NCBI GenBank assembly: GCA_007644065.1
Contig: VJWN01000014.1
Span: forward strand, 992,001 to 1,056,000
Length of the DNA stretch: 64,000 bases
Source: Margaritispora aquatica
Lineage: Eukaryota; Ascomycota; Leotiomycetes; Helotiales; Discinellaceae
Direction: 5' to 3'
Part shown: one piece after another, positions 1 to 11,011 of the stretch
Numbering within the stretch: position 1 is the stretch's first letter
Layout: each line of letters begins with the position of its first letter
Translations under genes and position numbers: made by a program
The notes under the pieces: generated by a model
What the model was told of the DNA's origin: nothing
Databases searched by the model: none
The model's input: the letters and a program-made list of their open reading frames with translations, nothing else

Positions 1-1044
1 AAAGCCGGCATACGAGGCCTGGGCAAGCCAGGTTACTGGGACCGTGTCAAACCATCTTTCATGGCAGCCAATGGAGACTCTAGGACTGTCAACTGGGACG
101 ATCAGTTCGTAGAGGACGTGCGGCGGACGATGGGAGCGTGCGCGATTTTCCTGTTTTTCCCAATTCAGCAAATCAACGACGGTGGACTTGGTGCCGCAGC
201 CAACGCTCAATCAGCAGCACTCACTTCTAATGGCGTTCCCAATGATGTGATCGACAACTTCAATCCACTTAGTATCATTTTACTCATTCCAATCATGAAT
301 CATGGAGTCTATCCTCTGCTTCGCAAGATGGGCATCCGGTTCGGCCCAATTGCCCGCATGACATTTGGATTCCTCATCGCGGCTATTGGAGCAGCCGGAT
401 ACGCTATCCTACAGCACTACATTTATAAGACCTCTCCCTGTGGTACTGGTGCTTCTGATTGCGATGTGGGCGATGGTGTTTCTCCAATATCACTTTGGGT
501 GTATGCCATTCCCACAGCCGTCACCGCATGCTCGGAAGTGTTCATCAATGTAAGCAACAACTATTCCCTTGTTTCCACCGCTCCAGACAGTCACTCAGAT
601 TTTATTAACACACCGAATCTCCCATCTGTTGCATATTTTCTTGTTGCGACTTCAAAACCGCTTTTCCCATGAATGAAATTGAAAACTAACATTGGTCAGG
701 TGACCGCTTATGGAATCGCTTATAGCCGAGCACCCCCCAACATGAAGGGCTTCGTCATGGCACTTTCCCTCTTCATGACTGCCATTTCCACGGCCATCTC
801 CCTCGCCACTGCTGAAGCTATCCAGGACCCCAACTTGGTCTGGTGCTTTGCCGTCCCGGCCATCCTCGGATTCATCGCCGCCCCCGTCTTCTACTGGCTC
901 TTCCGCGACTTGGATAACGAGGACTTCTTCGTTGGCGAGGACGCTATTGGACATGCGGCGCCGGCCGCGAGTCTCGATGAGGAGAGTTTGGATGAGAAGC
1001 ATAGCTTGGATAAGAAGGTTCCGGTCTCGGAGACGAAAATCTGA
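1..1044 (+). CDS. POT/PTR2-family peptide transporter, 3' part
   Basis: This is the C-terminal part of a proton-coupled di/tripeptide transporter of the plasma membrane (POT/PTR2 family); its 5' end lies outside the window. The frame is open from base 1. One intron, 550-699, has donor GTAAGC, branch-like CTAAC at 685-690 and acceptor CAG. Splicing restores EVFINVTAYGIAYSRAPP, the conserved PTR2 stretch before the last helices. Hydrophobic segments follow the pattern of the C-terminal membrane bundle. The tail after the last helix (about 45 residues) is acidic and polar, as in fungal PTR2 proteins. The family assignment is firm; the substrate is inferred from the family only. Confidence 0.9.
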
Positions 1045-1590
1045 GGAGTGCGTGGTCTTTTGTCTTTGTGTTTGCGTTTGGTGATGGGGAGATCGCGGTG
1101 CGATGTTATGATATCAGAATGTGCATGATTGTATGAAAGCATGTGTTTAGGTATGAACATATATGTGGTACATCTACTCTACAGTTCCATTGAGTGACAA
1201 CTCACTCTTCAGTCTGTCCCAGTTTGTCTTCATCCAACAACAAATGACAGCAGGGTTATGGATTATGGATTCACACATCTCTTATAAATGTGTCAAAATC
1301 ATTCACACATTAAGAAATGGCAGTTATTCAGATGTCTAAACAACAAATAAAACTTAAGAATAACATAAAGCACTTCATTACTACTACATAAACTTCTTTT
1401 CAACGAAGATAAGTTGAGTAAATCTCGTCCACACCAGTCTAACCTTGTCAATGAATCAAGATGTCTTTACACTTAACGCCTGGACAAATATCAAGAGTTT
1501 ATTATCAAAGATACTTGGTGTGTTCAGATTATGAAGCCAACGGGTTTGTAATGCTCAAAAAATTCCCATTGTCATGCGACTATCAGGTGA
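1045..1590. other. intergenic, AT-rich
   Basis: This is the 3' flank of the peptide transporter gene. It is AT-rich, and I see no convincing ORF, RNA gene or repeat in it. Confidence 0.5.
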
Positions 1591-2046
1591 TCATCTTGAG
1601 CCAGCATTCAAAGTTGGAATAAATGACTTGCCACGTGCTATGAATCTCCACACAATTTGTGTATTTTCTTTGTCAACTTTGATTTGAAGTTGCAAAGGGC
1701 CTTCGAGATTTTTTTTTGTATCATTTTTAATTTCTTTTGCGTCAAGGCTGGACGAAAATGTCTTGCTTTCCTTTTCCTCAATAGCCTCCTTTCTTCTGTG
1801 GCGTTGCGTACCTGAGACAAGAGCTACGTCCGTAGATGCATCTGGGTCCTTGAGCCTGCACTCTCTACTCAAATGTACACATTCACAACTATTCTTATGC
1901 CATGATTGGATGCCTTCACGGCAAATCCTACAAGTAGCCTAGCGATCAGCAAGCGTCGAATATGTATCAAGCTTAAATCTCAATGTTTCAGCGATGTCTC
2001 CGGTGGGCAATATTGGTTGTTGGCTTATTTTCTTGTGATAAGTCAT
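1591..2046 (-). pseudogene. possible gene remnant interrupted by one in-frame TAG
   Basis: Reading from the ATG at 2046, the frame stays open to 1591 (151 sense positions) except for one TAG at 1941-1939, codon 36. The part before the stop begins MTYHKKISQQPILPTGDIAE. The part after it starts with a Cys/His-rich stretch (CRICREG, then HKNSCEC and SREC) that could bind zinc, followed by a charged Lys/Glu-rich tail. No GT donor exists upstream of the stop on this strand, so an intron cannot remove the TAG if the ATG at 2046 is the start. I do not recognise the family. It may be a decayed gene or a chance ORF. Confidence 0.3.
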
Positions 2047-2074
2047 TAGCTTCGTTCTGTCTACACGAACCCTA

Positions 2075-2796
2075 ATGCTTCCTCAAGAAGACGACTATTC
2101 GTCTAACTTAAGGTTCCTCAAGCATTGCTTCAGTCTGCAAGTGCACTATGCCCTCGACCTCATCATCACAGGTTTCTCCGATATGAACATCATCAACTCC
2201 ATCTTCAAGCTTAGCACGCTCTACATGTGCTCAAGCGGCTTTTGTCTCTACATTACAATATTCCATTATGATCATGCAATTTACGATAGTTTCTGTTATC
2301 ACAATCACACAGTGCCTGTGTAAGAATGTTGGCTACCACCCATTGATCTTATACAGAACACACTAACATAATCAGAGTCGCCGTCAGGGAATCCTGTTCG
2401 GCTACAACTTCCTCCACGACAGCAATCTCTTCCGCAGTTCCGCCAGCAACACCAAGAGCTACGGTTGAGTACGACGTCTACAATATTGCTGCTCACCCCG
2501 CAAATGGGTACACAGGCCAGCCAGCTGAATCATACACAATGATCACTAATGGGATCGGTTACCTTGTTTCCGAAAGTCAATACCTTAGTTTGAGAAATTT
2601 TGACAGCAGAACTAGATTAGATTACATAACGACTGGCAGGCACTGCTCGATGATGTTATCTTACAGTCTACGCTACACTCTCTACCATTCAAGTGTTTAT
2701 TCGAGAGCTGAAAGCTGTCAGGCCCTTGAAGGTACTATTTCGATCAACTTAAATTGTTCGTGTAGAACAGAATTAATATGTGGGAGAAAATTCTAA
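2075..2796 (+). pseudogene. possible decayed paralog of the downstream Thr/Ser-rich secreted gene
   Basis: A first reading frame from 2075 ends in a donor (GTAAGA near 2320), and a second opens after an acceptor near 2374. Joined, they read through a Thr/Ser/Pro-rich stretch starting VVAVRESCSATTSST. The intact gene at 3407-4560 has the same layout: its intron also splits a Val codon as GT/A and is followed by VVTVTAPCLSTTSVL. The first 36 bases after the two acceptors agree at roughly two thirds of positions. The upstream exon lacks a signal peptide and the downstream part does not match the paralog's C-terminal domain, so I read this as a remnant. It could also be an unrelated gene with an unresolved structure. 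Confidence 0.28.
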
Positions 2797-3406
2797 CATG
2801 AGATGACTCAATGTACGAAATTTCCCAGGACAATGGGAGCACCGCCATGTCAAGTTCGCCATAATGAAACGCTATGGGAAGATCCGTCTCGTGTACATGC
2901 ATTACTTGACTCGTTTCTGCTGCAGCCGTACTAACCATTTCATAAGCCCGAGTTCTACAAGGCCCCGCATATGAGAATCTAATCTCTTCAATTAGATATG
3001 TGCCCTTGCCATATGCCCCTGGAGACGTTAGACTTGTGAAAGAGGGAAGTACAGTCACGGTCCACTTTAATACAAGATCAGTCGCTCATATGCCCAGTGG
3101 CCCTTATAACCAACAGTTTAGGACAACGGAGCCAATCAAAGGTATCGTGTCAGCATGTCTATTTGTGAAAGTCTTGGCATTGCTTTTAATGCTAAGCGAG
3201 AGTCAATTGTGCTCTACCTTGACTTGTCCACATCGAGCGATTCAATGCAGCCGTGTCTCTGCTAGTTACTAGCTTATTTTATTCTTTTGACTTGATATCT
3301 CAGACTACATATGGTTGAAGCCACTTCTCTTTTTTCTTGTGTTTTGTCTCTCGTTTCTTACCTTTCGTTACATTCAACTCCTAATCCTAAGACAAAGGTT
3401 CCAAGC
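2797..3406. other. intergenic with short open stretches
   Basis: Short ORFs lie on both strands (plus strand near 3000-3130, minus strand 2744-3058). Neither has a recognisable domain or a start that fits. They may belong to the decayed locus upstream, but no gene can be supported. Confidence 0.4.
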
Positions 3407-4560
3407 ATGAAGCTCTCTATCACTACCTTCGTTGCGATAGCTACTCTCGTACGTCTAGCACTCGCTGCGTGTAAGAAGAATGGCAACAATCTTGAGAGAT
3501 GCATTTACAAGTCAGAAGCTCAAGCCGGCTCATATTGTTCTTCTTTTTTATCTGCTCCAACACCAGCTATTGGCGTGGGGTTTGATTGTGTCTCCAAAAA
3601 TGGAGGCCTCTATGCGTCAAAAAGTATAGCTTCAGTGTGTAGCTGCTTACTTGCCGCAACCGCAACACCGACAAGTATCGCTATTCTCACACCCACCTCG
3701 ACATCTGCCTGCTCCACATCGGTGTCTGTTGTGACAGAAACTTCCTACGTCACAATGACGGCTTCGACCGAACTCTCATTCTCATATGTCACAATGAGTG
3801 TATCGGCTTCGGTGTGAGAACACATTCCTCGATTGTTGAAAAGCTTCACACATTAACGAAATACAGAGTCACGGTGACCGCGCCCTGCTTATCTACAACT
3901 TCTGTACTACCAACAACTACAATACTAATATCAACCCTGATATCCTCTTCGACTACAACTTCAGAACTACCAACAACTACTATTCTAACATCAACCCTAA
4001 TATCCTCTTCGACTACGACTTTAGAGCTACCAACAACTAGTATACTAACATCAACCTCCTCGACTACGACTTCAGAACTACCAACAACTACTATTCTAAC
4101 ATCAACCCTAATATCCTCTTCGACTACGACTTCAGAGCTACCAACAACTAGTATACTAACATCAACTCCCTCGACTACAACTTCAGCACCAGCCATCTCC
4201 ACTACCTCAGAACCATCTCCACCTGAATTGAGAAAGGCATACCAGGAGGTAGCCTTCCATTCAGGATCTAGATCCTGCGGTGGTGCTGTCACTGGCCAGG
4301 CCACCCTCCGCGAGGGGGAATGTTACGACATGCCATCAGGCATGGATAGTGTCAGGCTTGGTGCGTTCACACCAGGCACAGTCACCGGAGATACAGGTAA
4401 CAACTGTAATACAGCTTCGTCGAAATGCTACATTCTCATTTTTGAACAACCTGGTTGTCCCTATGGTGAACACACTGATGGAGCCCCATCATTCGTAACA
4501 GCTTGTGTTACTATCGTGGCCCAAAAATATTACCAATTGTTCTGCGCTTGTTATGTTTAA
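3407..4560 (+). CDS. secreted Cys-rich protein with Thr/Ser-rich internal repeats
   Basis: The start at 3407 is chosen because it gives a clear signal peptide (MKLSITTFVAIATLVRLALA). The mature N-terminus holds six Cys, including YCSSFL and VCSC, a pattern common in ascomycete secreted and wall proteins. One intron, 3814-3866, has donor GTGAGA and acceptor ACAG. After it come about five Thr/Ser/Leu-rich repeats of 16-20 residues (unit like ELPTTTILTSTLISSSTTTS, bases about 3905-4190), probably O-glycosylated. A Cys-containing C-terminal domain of about 110 residues follows (SCGG, GECYDMPSG, FCACYV end). Length is 366 aa, with no GPI-type tail. A role at the cell surface is inferred from composition; the family is not named. 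Confidence 0.75.
3905..4190 (+). repeat. tandem Thr/Ser repeat array inside the secreted gene
   Basis: About five imperfect units of roughly 48-60 bp are present, with a core encoding LPTT(T/S)IL(T/I)ST. Units of two slightly different types alternate (TTTIL versus TTSIL), and one lacks the three-residue LIS segment. This suggests unequal exchange. Confidence 0.75.
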
Positions 4561-4915
4561 TTTAATCGGCTGTTTTTAGTCGTGAATTGGAGCTTGATCG
4601 AAGGATATGAAGTGATGGTCCGGCTTTTAAGTATGGAGTAGCATGTTTCGTTACAGACTTAGAGAAGCGGAGAAAGTGAGAAGGTTGATATGAATCCGAA
4701 AGCAGATATCTCTGTCCTGTAACTCCTTTTGTCTTTATGGAGTAATTGTTGTCTTGCCATTCTTCTATCTTTGGCTCTATGTGGCCACGAAACCTTGCTC
4801 TAGCCCATCATATATTTGTATCCAGGACCAAATACTTCCACTTATATTCATCCATCAAAACGCAACATATTCCAGCTTAACACACCCTGAATTGTCTTAT
4901 TATTTCTACACATTC
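4561..4915. other. intergenic between convergent genes
   Basis: This is the 3' flank shared by the repeat-protein gene (plus) and the FSH hydrolase gene (minus). It is AT-rich and I see no gene in it. Confidence 0.5.
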
Positions 4916-5777
4916 TCACAAACAGCTTTCCCAAAGCTCTTTCATCGAATCCGCTAATCTCAATAAATCCTTCCTGTGCCATGGCATCGCATGGTGATAA
5001 TCAATATCTAATACAGTTGCAACACTTTGCTCGTAGAAAGCCCGACATTGTTTCTTGCCGCCTTCATAGCAGCCGTCTCGAAGACCATGGAGATGTAGTG
5101 TTGGCGCTTGGATGATGGAGTCGTCATCTGCTACTGAGAAGCTGTCAGTGTGTGATTTACCAAGCGAGTCCAGAGACCAGAATCCGACGTAGACGAAGAA
5201 AGGGTGTAGAAAACTTACTTGATGCGAGATCCGATAACATCGGCGGCCCGGACCCCATACACAGCACGCCGAACTTGAAGTCGATATCTCCAACACGGAA
5301 AAGCCCCATCTCTTTCCTCCTCTGCAAGTCCAATAACAATCCACCTACAATCCTCGTTCCCTGGCTAAAGCCCATAACACCAATCCACTCACCCATCTCA
5401 TCCTCCCTCCCCTCCAGCTCTAATTCCGCATCTCTCCCCCTCAACAACCTCCATACCCTCTCTATGCCACCCTCACCCAGCACACCGTCTCGGTTCTCTC
5501 TCCCAAAACTTGAAGCTTTGAGTATGCCACTGCTCCGTCCATCGCTTAACTCCCTCCCGTCCCTCGTTCTCGAAAACCACGTTCGATATGGACCGAACTT
5601 CTCGTATTTGAAGTAGGGTAGCACGCCTGGACCGGCATCTCGCTCGAAAGGTGCTTCAAAGAATTCGAAGACGAAGTGTGTGGAGAGTTGTCGTTGGAGA
5701 GATTCGCACTGCACAGCAAAAATGGAGGATGAGGATCCACCGCCGTGGAAACAGGCTACTCTGGGAAGAGGTGCCAT
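4916..5777 (-). CDS. FSH-family serine hydrolase
   Basis: This is a 258-aa alpha/beta hydrolase of the fungal FSH family (yeast Fsh1-3, human OVCA2 group). The N-terminus PRVACFHGGGSSSSIF is the usual first strand and oxyanion region. The nucleophile elbow is GFSQG, the acid lies in HLHGLRD and the base in DYHHAMP near the C-terminus. An intron at 5218-5134 (donor GTAAGT, acceptor CAG) joins SDLASS to IADDDSIIQAPT and keeps the frame. Fungal FSH proteins act as cytosolic esterases or as release enzymes in metabolite clusters; no cluster is visible here. The physiological substrate is unknown. The stop is at 4916. Confidence 0.88.
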
Positions 5778-7166
5778 TTTGTGAAGGATTTGTGGTGTCC
5801 CTTGACTCTATATGAAGGTATTTGAGCTTTAAGATATGATGCCTGTCAGATGTAGCTATGTTCTTGTTATAACTAAGTGAAGATGGCAGGTAGGATTGAA
5901 AGATCTGAAAATAGCCGAGAGCTCGTTGGTGAGAGGAGAAGATGAAAACAAAGATACTTTTGAATAAAAAAGAGCAGTAGGAAACAATAAGTACCTTTGA
6001 TTCCCTCAGACTGCAGAGAAGCATTGGCATCCCATTTATTAGGTGAAAGCTTGGAATGGTACCACACACCCTCGTTTAAAGTGTCGTTCGGAAAGCGAAC
6101 ATTGCCAACTCGCCCCACTTTTACTGACGCCGCATCACCCGCAACGCAAAAACACCGACCGAAGAACGTCTCCCCCCATGAAACCAAAGAAACAGGGCAG
6201 CGAAACACAAGTCTTGTGTTTTGCGAGAACTGACTCCATCACCAACTCTTGCGATACTTAGAACAATTCCATCATCTCAGGCCCGAATTCGTGATGCGAA
6301 AATATGCGATTGTCGTGTTACGTTTGACAGCCGGCTGACGATGGGATGACGAGGGGGCTCCTCGGGCTTCTGTAAGGTGATTGAGGTAAAAATGAGCCTC
6401 GCGAAACAGAGTTACACCATCAATCCTTCAGGCACTTCAGCACGTGCAGGACACTAGAAGTCTGTCGTTCGTATCCCGACGGGAAAGGCGTCATTGGCAC
6501 GTCTGTGCGAGCTTGTCATTGGGTAGTCTGTTGCCAGCTTGTGCTGTGATTTGTTGGAGGAGAGAGCTATCCGATATCGAAGTGTGTTATGACTTTGCGA
6601 TGTATGAACTACTTATTACGAGGTATCCACCTAGAGAAACTGCATCGGAAACTCATCCTGCCTCTTGAGCACTTGAGAAATCATCTTGAATTGGCTTGGG
6701 AGTGTTTGCATCTGTCCTAACCATGTGTGGGACTGAAGAAGAAATAATGTTTCGGCATCTAAAGTCGCAAAATTCGGATCTGAAAACAATACGTTTTGCA
6801 TTGCTTGCTGGCTAGCGAGACGGATGTTGTGTTGAATTGACCTGCACCTTAAACCATGACTGAGCGCGATCTAAACCTCGCATTAGATGTCTACCGCATA
6901 AATTATATCTTGTCATCACATACGCGCACCAAATGATGATTGCCACAGCACCACAAGTGACTCAGTAACCAGAGAAACATCCAGGGAGCACGTACCAGTC
7001 TTACACATTCCTTATAACACTATCCCTGATCTCTCAAATGCCCAAGATCCTTTTTCCCAAGTGATCTCAGCTTTGGACCCCATGTCCAGAGCGCAACCGA
7101 TGCAGGAATACACAATGACAAACCCAAGCCTATACTAAGCATTAGCATACAGTGATACGTAAATTA
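5778..7166. other. intergenic
   Basis: This is the upstream region of the FSH gene and the downstream flank of the MFS gene. Several short ORFs occur without codon or domain support. A G/C-richer segment at 6280-6560 lacks any gene signature. Confidence 0.5.
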
Positions 7167-8756
7167 TTATAATTTACCAGCCAAAAGCGTGTTTCCCCAC
7201 CCATAACCAAGCGCGACATATAACGCTGGTGCAAAGACTGGAAATCCAAATCCCATCGCATTCATCAAGACCCTCGCGCCAGCTCCGGCACTTCCAGCTT
7301 CCTCTGCAAACTCATCGATCAGATACATCAAAATGGCACCACTACCCATCATGACTCCACCTGAGAATAATCCTGCTCCAACATCAACCCACATCCAGTG
7401 CCACGTTTTTTCTACTGCCCAGCCGTAGAGTAGTAGACCCAAAGGCATGAGCAGGGCACCGGGCAGTATGATGGGAACGCGATACTCGGGTGCAACTTTC
7501 CCATTTTTCTTGTTCCTGAGGTAGACATAGACGGCATCTGTGAGTGGACCTGAAATTTGGGTGGCGATGATGGAGCCTAGCGCTATAGCTATGTCTACCA
7601 AGTAGAGTCAGCGGAAGAGGCAGAATAGTGTTGCGATCCATTGTGTGAATGAAAGTGACAGATTCCCTTACAATGTAAACCACTAACAGTCTCAGAGACT
7701 TGATACCGTGTTGCATAAACAGAAGCGAATGTCGAGAGGACAAAACAGTAAGTGCCAAAATTGTACGCTAGCAGCACACTCAGAAATGGGATCACTGGTC
7801 TCGCAACAAACAAGCTCATTGGTCTCGCTAAACTTATTACCAGCTTCCGCCAAAGCGACATTTGGGCAGTCTCGAACTTTGAACGATAATTCTTGCCTGT
7901 ATCCTTGCGTAGGTGAGCACTTTTTCTCGCCAGCAACACAGGAGCGTAGCTTTCGTGCAGGAGAAATGCGGAAAAAGAGGTGATAACGAGGTCAAATAGT
8001 GACATGATCCAAAATAACCAAGGCCATGAAAGATTCTGCGAAATCACTCCGCCGAGGATAGGGCCAACAGCTGAGCCTAAGTAGGAGGCGGCGCCCACAA
8101 ATGCCAGCGCCTTGCCTCTCGATTCCGGCCGAAAAATGTCAGCGGCTGTGACGCTTGCAATCTTTAATACGACGCTGTTAGTAAAAGATTTCGAGGCTGC
8201 TTTCATGATAACACAAGCGAGGATGAGAAGAAGGACTTCGTACGGATTGCGTGACGCTACCACCAAGCCCCGACAACAACCTTGCCACGACCATTGCCCC
8301 AATGTGCTTCCCCACAGGACACATTGCATTCCAGCAAAGATACCATACATGACAAGCAAGCCAAACAGGTTTCCGGCCATATACCTCTGAGCAAGGCGCA
8401 ATAATCAGGGGACCAAACACGAAAGCGAGAAGGTATATAGAAAGCATAAGCTGTGTTGCGGATGAGCTAAGATGTAGGTCCGCTGATATTGTATCCAAAG
8501 CTGGGGCCATCATGCTGGCTGAAGATGTTGAAACGAGGCCACCGAGTGAAAGAAGAGTTGCTATTGTGAGCTTGCGAGATAAGGACCAGTTATGCGGATT
8601 CGCTGGATCTTTATCCCCGTCCCAGGACACGACCTGGTCGATGGGTATTAGTCGAGACGAATTAATGGGCTGTAAAAGAGGACTCACTAAACCTTCATCA
8701 TCTTCAGTGTGAGCTTCGATGTCACCCTTATCTGTTGGAGCAGCTTGAGGCATCAT
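7167..8756 (-). CDS. MFS drug:proton-type transporter (DHA1-like)
   Basis: Three exons (8756-8244, 8161-7672, 7594-7167) give a 476-aa major facilitator. The polar N-terminus is followed by WDGDKDPANPHNWS, the signature preceding helix 1 in fungal DHA1 transporters. The loop 2-3 motif is SEVYGRKPVW, then GLGGSVTQS and DIFRPESRGKALA, and the motif-C-like GSAVGPILGGVISQ. Introns 8243-8162 (donor GTACGA) and 7671-7595 (donor GTAAGG) were placed because they restore family spacing (GGSVTQS to IASVTAADIF; GLHYIAIALGS). It probably exports small molecules across the plasma membrane; the substrate is unknown. The EthD-hydrolase gene lies upstream on the same strand. Confidence 0.85.
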
Positions 8757-9352
8757 TGACTGTGTCGAAAAGTCTTATGTGATTATGCCTAGCGTAATGC
8801 TTTCCTGAGTAGGTGGGAACGAAATTCGCTTGCGCTAAAACGAAAAGCAGATTGCATTCAAGAGTAAAGGTGTACATCGTCCACTTCATACTTCTTATAC
8901 AACACTGCTGACTTGCGACGTCGGGATAAACGACCTACCTCTTTCGTTTCTATACACAAAAATATTCGAAATCATAAGAGACACTGTCATCGTCGGCATA
9001 ATGTAGTTCCACTACTAGGTAGGACAATAGGGCAAAACTTCTTCCTCGTACCAAACCCAAGCTACGCGAACTCCGTATCCGTACTTGCTGCAGATTGAAG
9101 GGAACTCCATTCTCCACACTTGCAGCAGGACGTTCTTATCTTATTAGATCATCTGAGTATCCTGTGAAATAGAATTTGTCCACGAGCTAATTTCTGATCT
9201 TTCAGAGAACCCGACTTCGGCTCTGACATACAAGGTGCTTCTGCACATTAAGGTGCCCGAAAACTGTTAGAATCGGTACTTTCCATAGATTGAGACTATA
9301 TAGAGAAGACTTCCATACTCATAATTATATCATTTTTGAAACATCATCCTCT
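8757..9352. other. intergenic
   Basis: This lies between the MFS start and the stop of the EthD-hydrolase gene on the same strand. It must hold the MFS promoter. I see no ORF of interest. Confidence 0.5.
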
Positions 9353-11011
9353 TCATCCTAAAAACTTGGTAACAACCTCAGCGAACTTCTCCGGCTTCTC
9401 CACCATAGGCAGATGGCCAGCGCCTTCAATAATCTCATAAGCCGCCCCACTCTCTCCATATGCACTAGCCATCTCTTTCATTGTGCCTGGAAGCACGCCG
9501 TCACTACCTCCCACAAGGAACATGCCTTTAACCTTGGCAGTCTTCATCTCAGCCTTTAGGTCATATTCAAAGAGAGCATTCACGCTCTTCTTGAACCCTT
9601 CTAGCGAGTTGTTCTTCACCATGTCCTTGACGCTGAGGCATACTTTCTCCATGTCTGGATTCTCATAGCTCTCTTTAACAAACCAGCGACGAGTAGTGAT
9701 CTCAGCTAGCTCTTCGCCAACTATGGGACCAGTAGAAGAGGTAGCTGCTTCCTTCTCTGCAAGCTCGATTCGCTCACCCCATGCCTTCGAATTTCCGGCT
9801 GGTGATTTGGAACTGGTGTCGCAGGAGATGAATGACGAGACTCGGGATGGATATTTGAGAGCCACATTTAAAGTCGTGCAACCCCCAAGAGAGACACCAA
9901 TCACTGCTGCAGCTTTCTTGACTCGCAACGCGTCTAAGATAGTTATGATGTCAGATGCAAGGGTATCAATGGTGATAGACTGAGAACCACAAGATGAGAA
10001 ACGACCCCGCTTCTGAAATCGTACAACACGGTATTTCTTGTTTGCAGGAATGGAGAAAAAGGACTTCAAGAAGGCGTCCCAGATTTCATAAGATACAAGG
10101 ATACTGTTTGCGAGCACTATGAGTGGTGCATCTGGATCTGACGACCCTTCAATGCGAAACGGCAACTCGACACCGTCCGAAGTAGTGATGAACGATTCAA
10201 TGGCTCCCGCGCCTCCTGGAGATTCTGTAATCGTCCTGGTGACAGTGGCTTTCACATCGGAAGATTGCCATGAAGCAAGGTTCGGAGCCAAATACCGAGG
10301 TGCGGGTCCAAATGTGTAGTAGAGATTATAAGCCCTCCTCGTCCTTGTCTTCTCAGTTTTCCCCATGATTTCCTTGGCCAGATCCGTAGAAATGGCTGCT
10401 TGGAATTCTGATCCTCCTAGCCCATTCTTAGGAGAAAATTCATGAAGTGTAACGTATTCCTTGGGTGCGTTCGGATCAATCGTGCTGGTCGCATATCGCC
10501 TTGTTCGAAGCCATCCTGGTACCTTCGTCATCATCTCCGTATGTTCATCGTCGTAAAAGGCATCAAGCTCTTCCTTCGTCACATCTCCAAGCTTAAAGAA
10601 TACGGCAACCATAACATTGCTCTCCCCTTCATTCTCCACTTTCTCCAGCACCTTAAAGCTGTCGCTCTCCCTGCCATTCACAAAATCATAAAGCTTGCGG
10701 TCGACCTTGATTTGCGCCATTGTCTCTGCCTCCCTCTTGCTCTTGACTGGTTGATCTCTCAATCGCAGGTATGTCTCCTTTGTCAGATCTGCCATGTCTG
10801 TAATGTCGTATATTGCCATCCATTCCGGCTTTTCTATTGTGCCCTTCTCCCCTCCGAGGTCGCTGGCTCTGTAGCGGAAGCCATTTGTGCAGAACGGGAG
10901 ACGCAAACGCGTAGGGCCGTGTTCATTGTTATACCAGTCATGGAATTGGGACTCCGGCAGGCTTTCCTTTGGTTGCATCGTCACATAGAGGATACCAGGT
11001 GTTGCTGCCAT
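9353..11011 (-). CDS. EthD-like double domain fused to alpha/beta hydrolase
   Basis: This single-exon gene encodes 552 aa. The ATG at 11011 is preferred over upstream in-frame TTG codons. Residues about 1-110 and 130-230 look like two dimeric alpha/beta-barrel (EthD-like) modules, each with the FHDWYNNEHG / LDAFYDDEHT pattern. Residues about 270-550 form an alpha/beta hydrolase similar to 3-oxoadipate enol-lactonases: LIVLANS strand, RFQKRGR loop, GVSLGG nucleophile elbow, and GAGHLPMVEKPE with the catalytic His. EthD domains are linked to degradation of ethers and aromatics in bacteria and to polyketide tailoring in fungi. A catabolic or detoxifying hydrolase is likely; the substrate is unknown. 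The MFS gene is downstream on the same strand. Confidence 0.85.
   Translation of the reverse strand: MAATPGILYVTMQPKESLPESQFHDWYNNEHGPTRLRLPFCTNGFRYRASDLGGEKGTIEKPEWMAIYDITDMADLTKETYLRLRDQPVKSKREAETMAQIKVDRKLYDFVNGRESDSFKVLEKVENEGESNVMVAVFFKLGDVTKEELDAFYDDEHTEMMTKVPGWLRTRRYATSTIDPNAPKEYVTLHEFSPKNGLGGSEFQAAISTDLAKEIMGKTEKTRTRRAYNLYYTFGPAPRYLAPNLASWQSSDVKATVTRTITESPGGAGAIESFITTSDGVELPFRIEGSSDPDAPLIVLANSILVSYEIWDAFLKSFFSIPANKKYRVVRFQKRGRFSSCGSQSITIDTLASDIITILDALRVKKAAAVIGVSLGGCTTLNVALKYPSRVSSFISCDTSSKSPAGNSKAWGERIELAEKEAATSSTGPIVGEELAEITTRRWFVKESYENPDMEKVCLSVKDMVKNNSLEGFKKSVNALFEYDLKAEMKTAKVKGMFLVGGSDGVLPGTMKEMASAYGESGAAYEIIEGAGHLPMVEKPEKFAEVVTKFLG

Noticed and set aside
3846..4304. 152-aa minus-strand ORF rich in Val and Glu
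   Set aside because: It is the antisense shadow of the Thr/Ser repeat array; its regularity comes from the repeat.
7167..11011. Possible metabolic gene cluster (MFS plus EthD-hydrolase, with FSH and Zn2Cys6 genes nearby)
   Set aside because: No polyketide synthase, peptide synthetase, terpene cyclase or P450 gene lies in the region, so a biosynthetic cluster is not supported.
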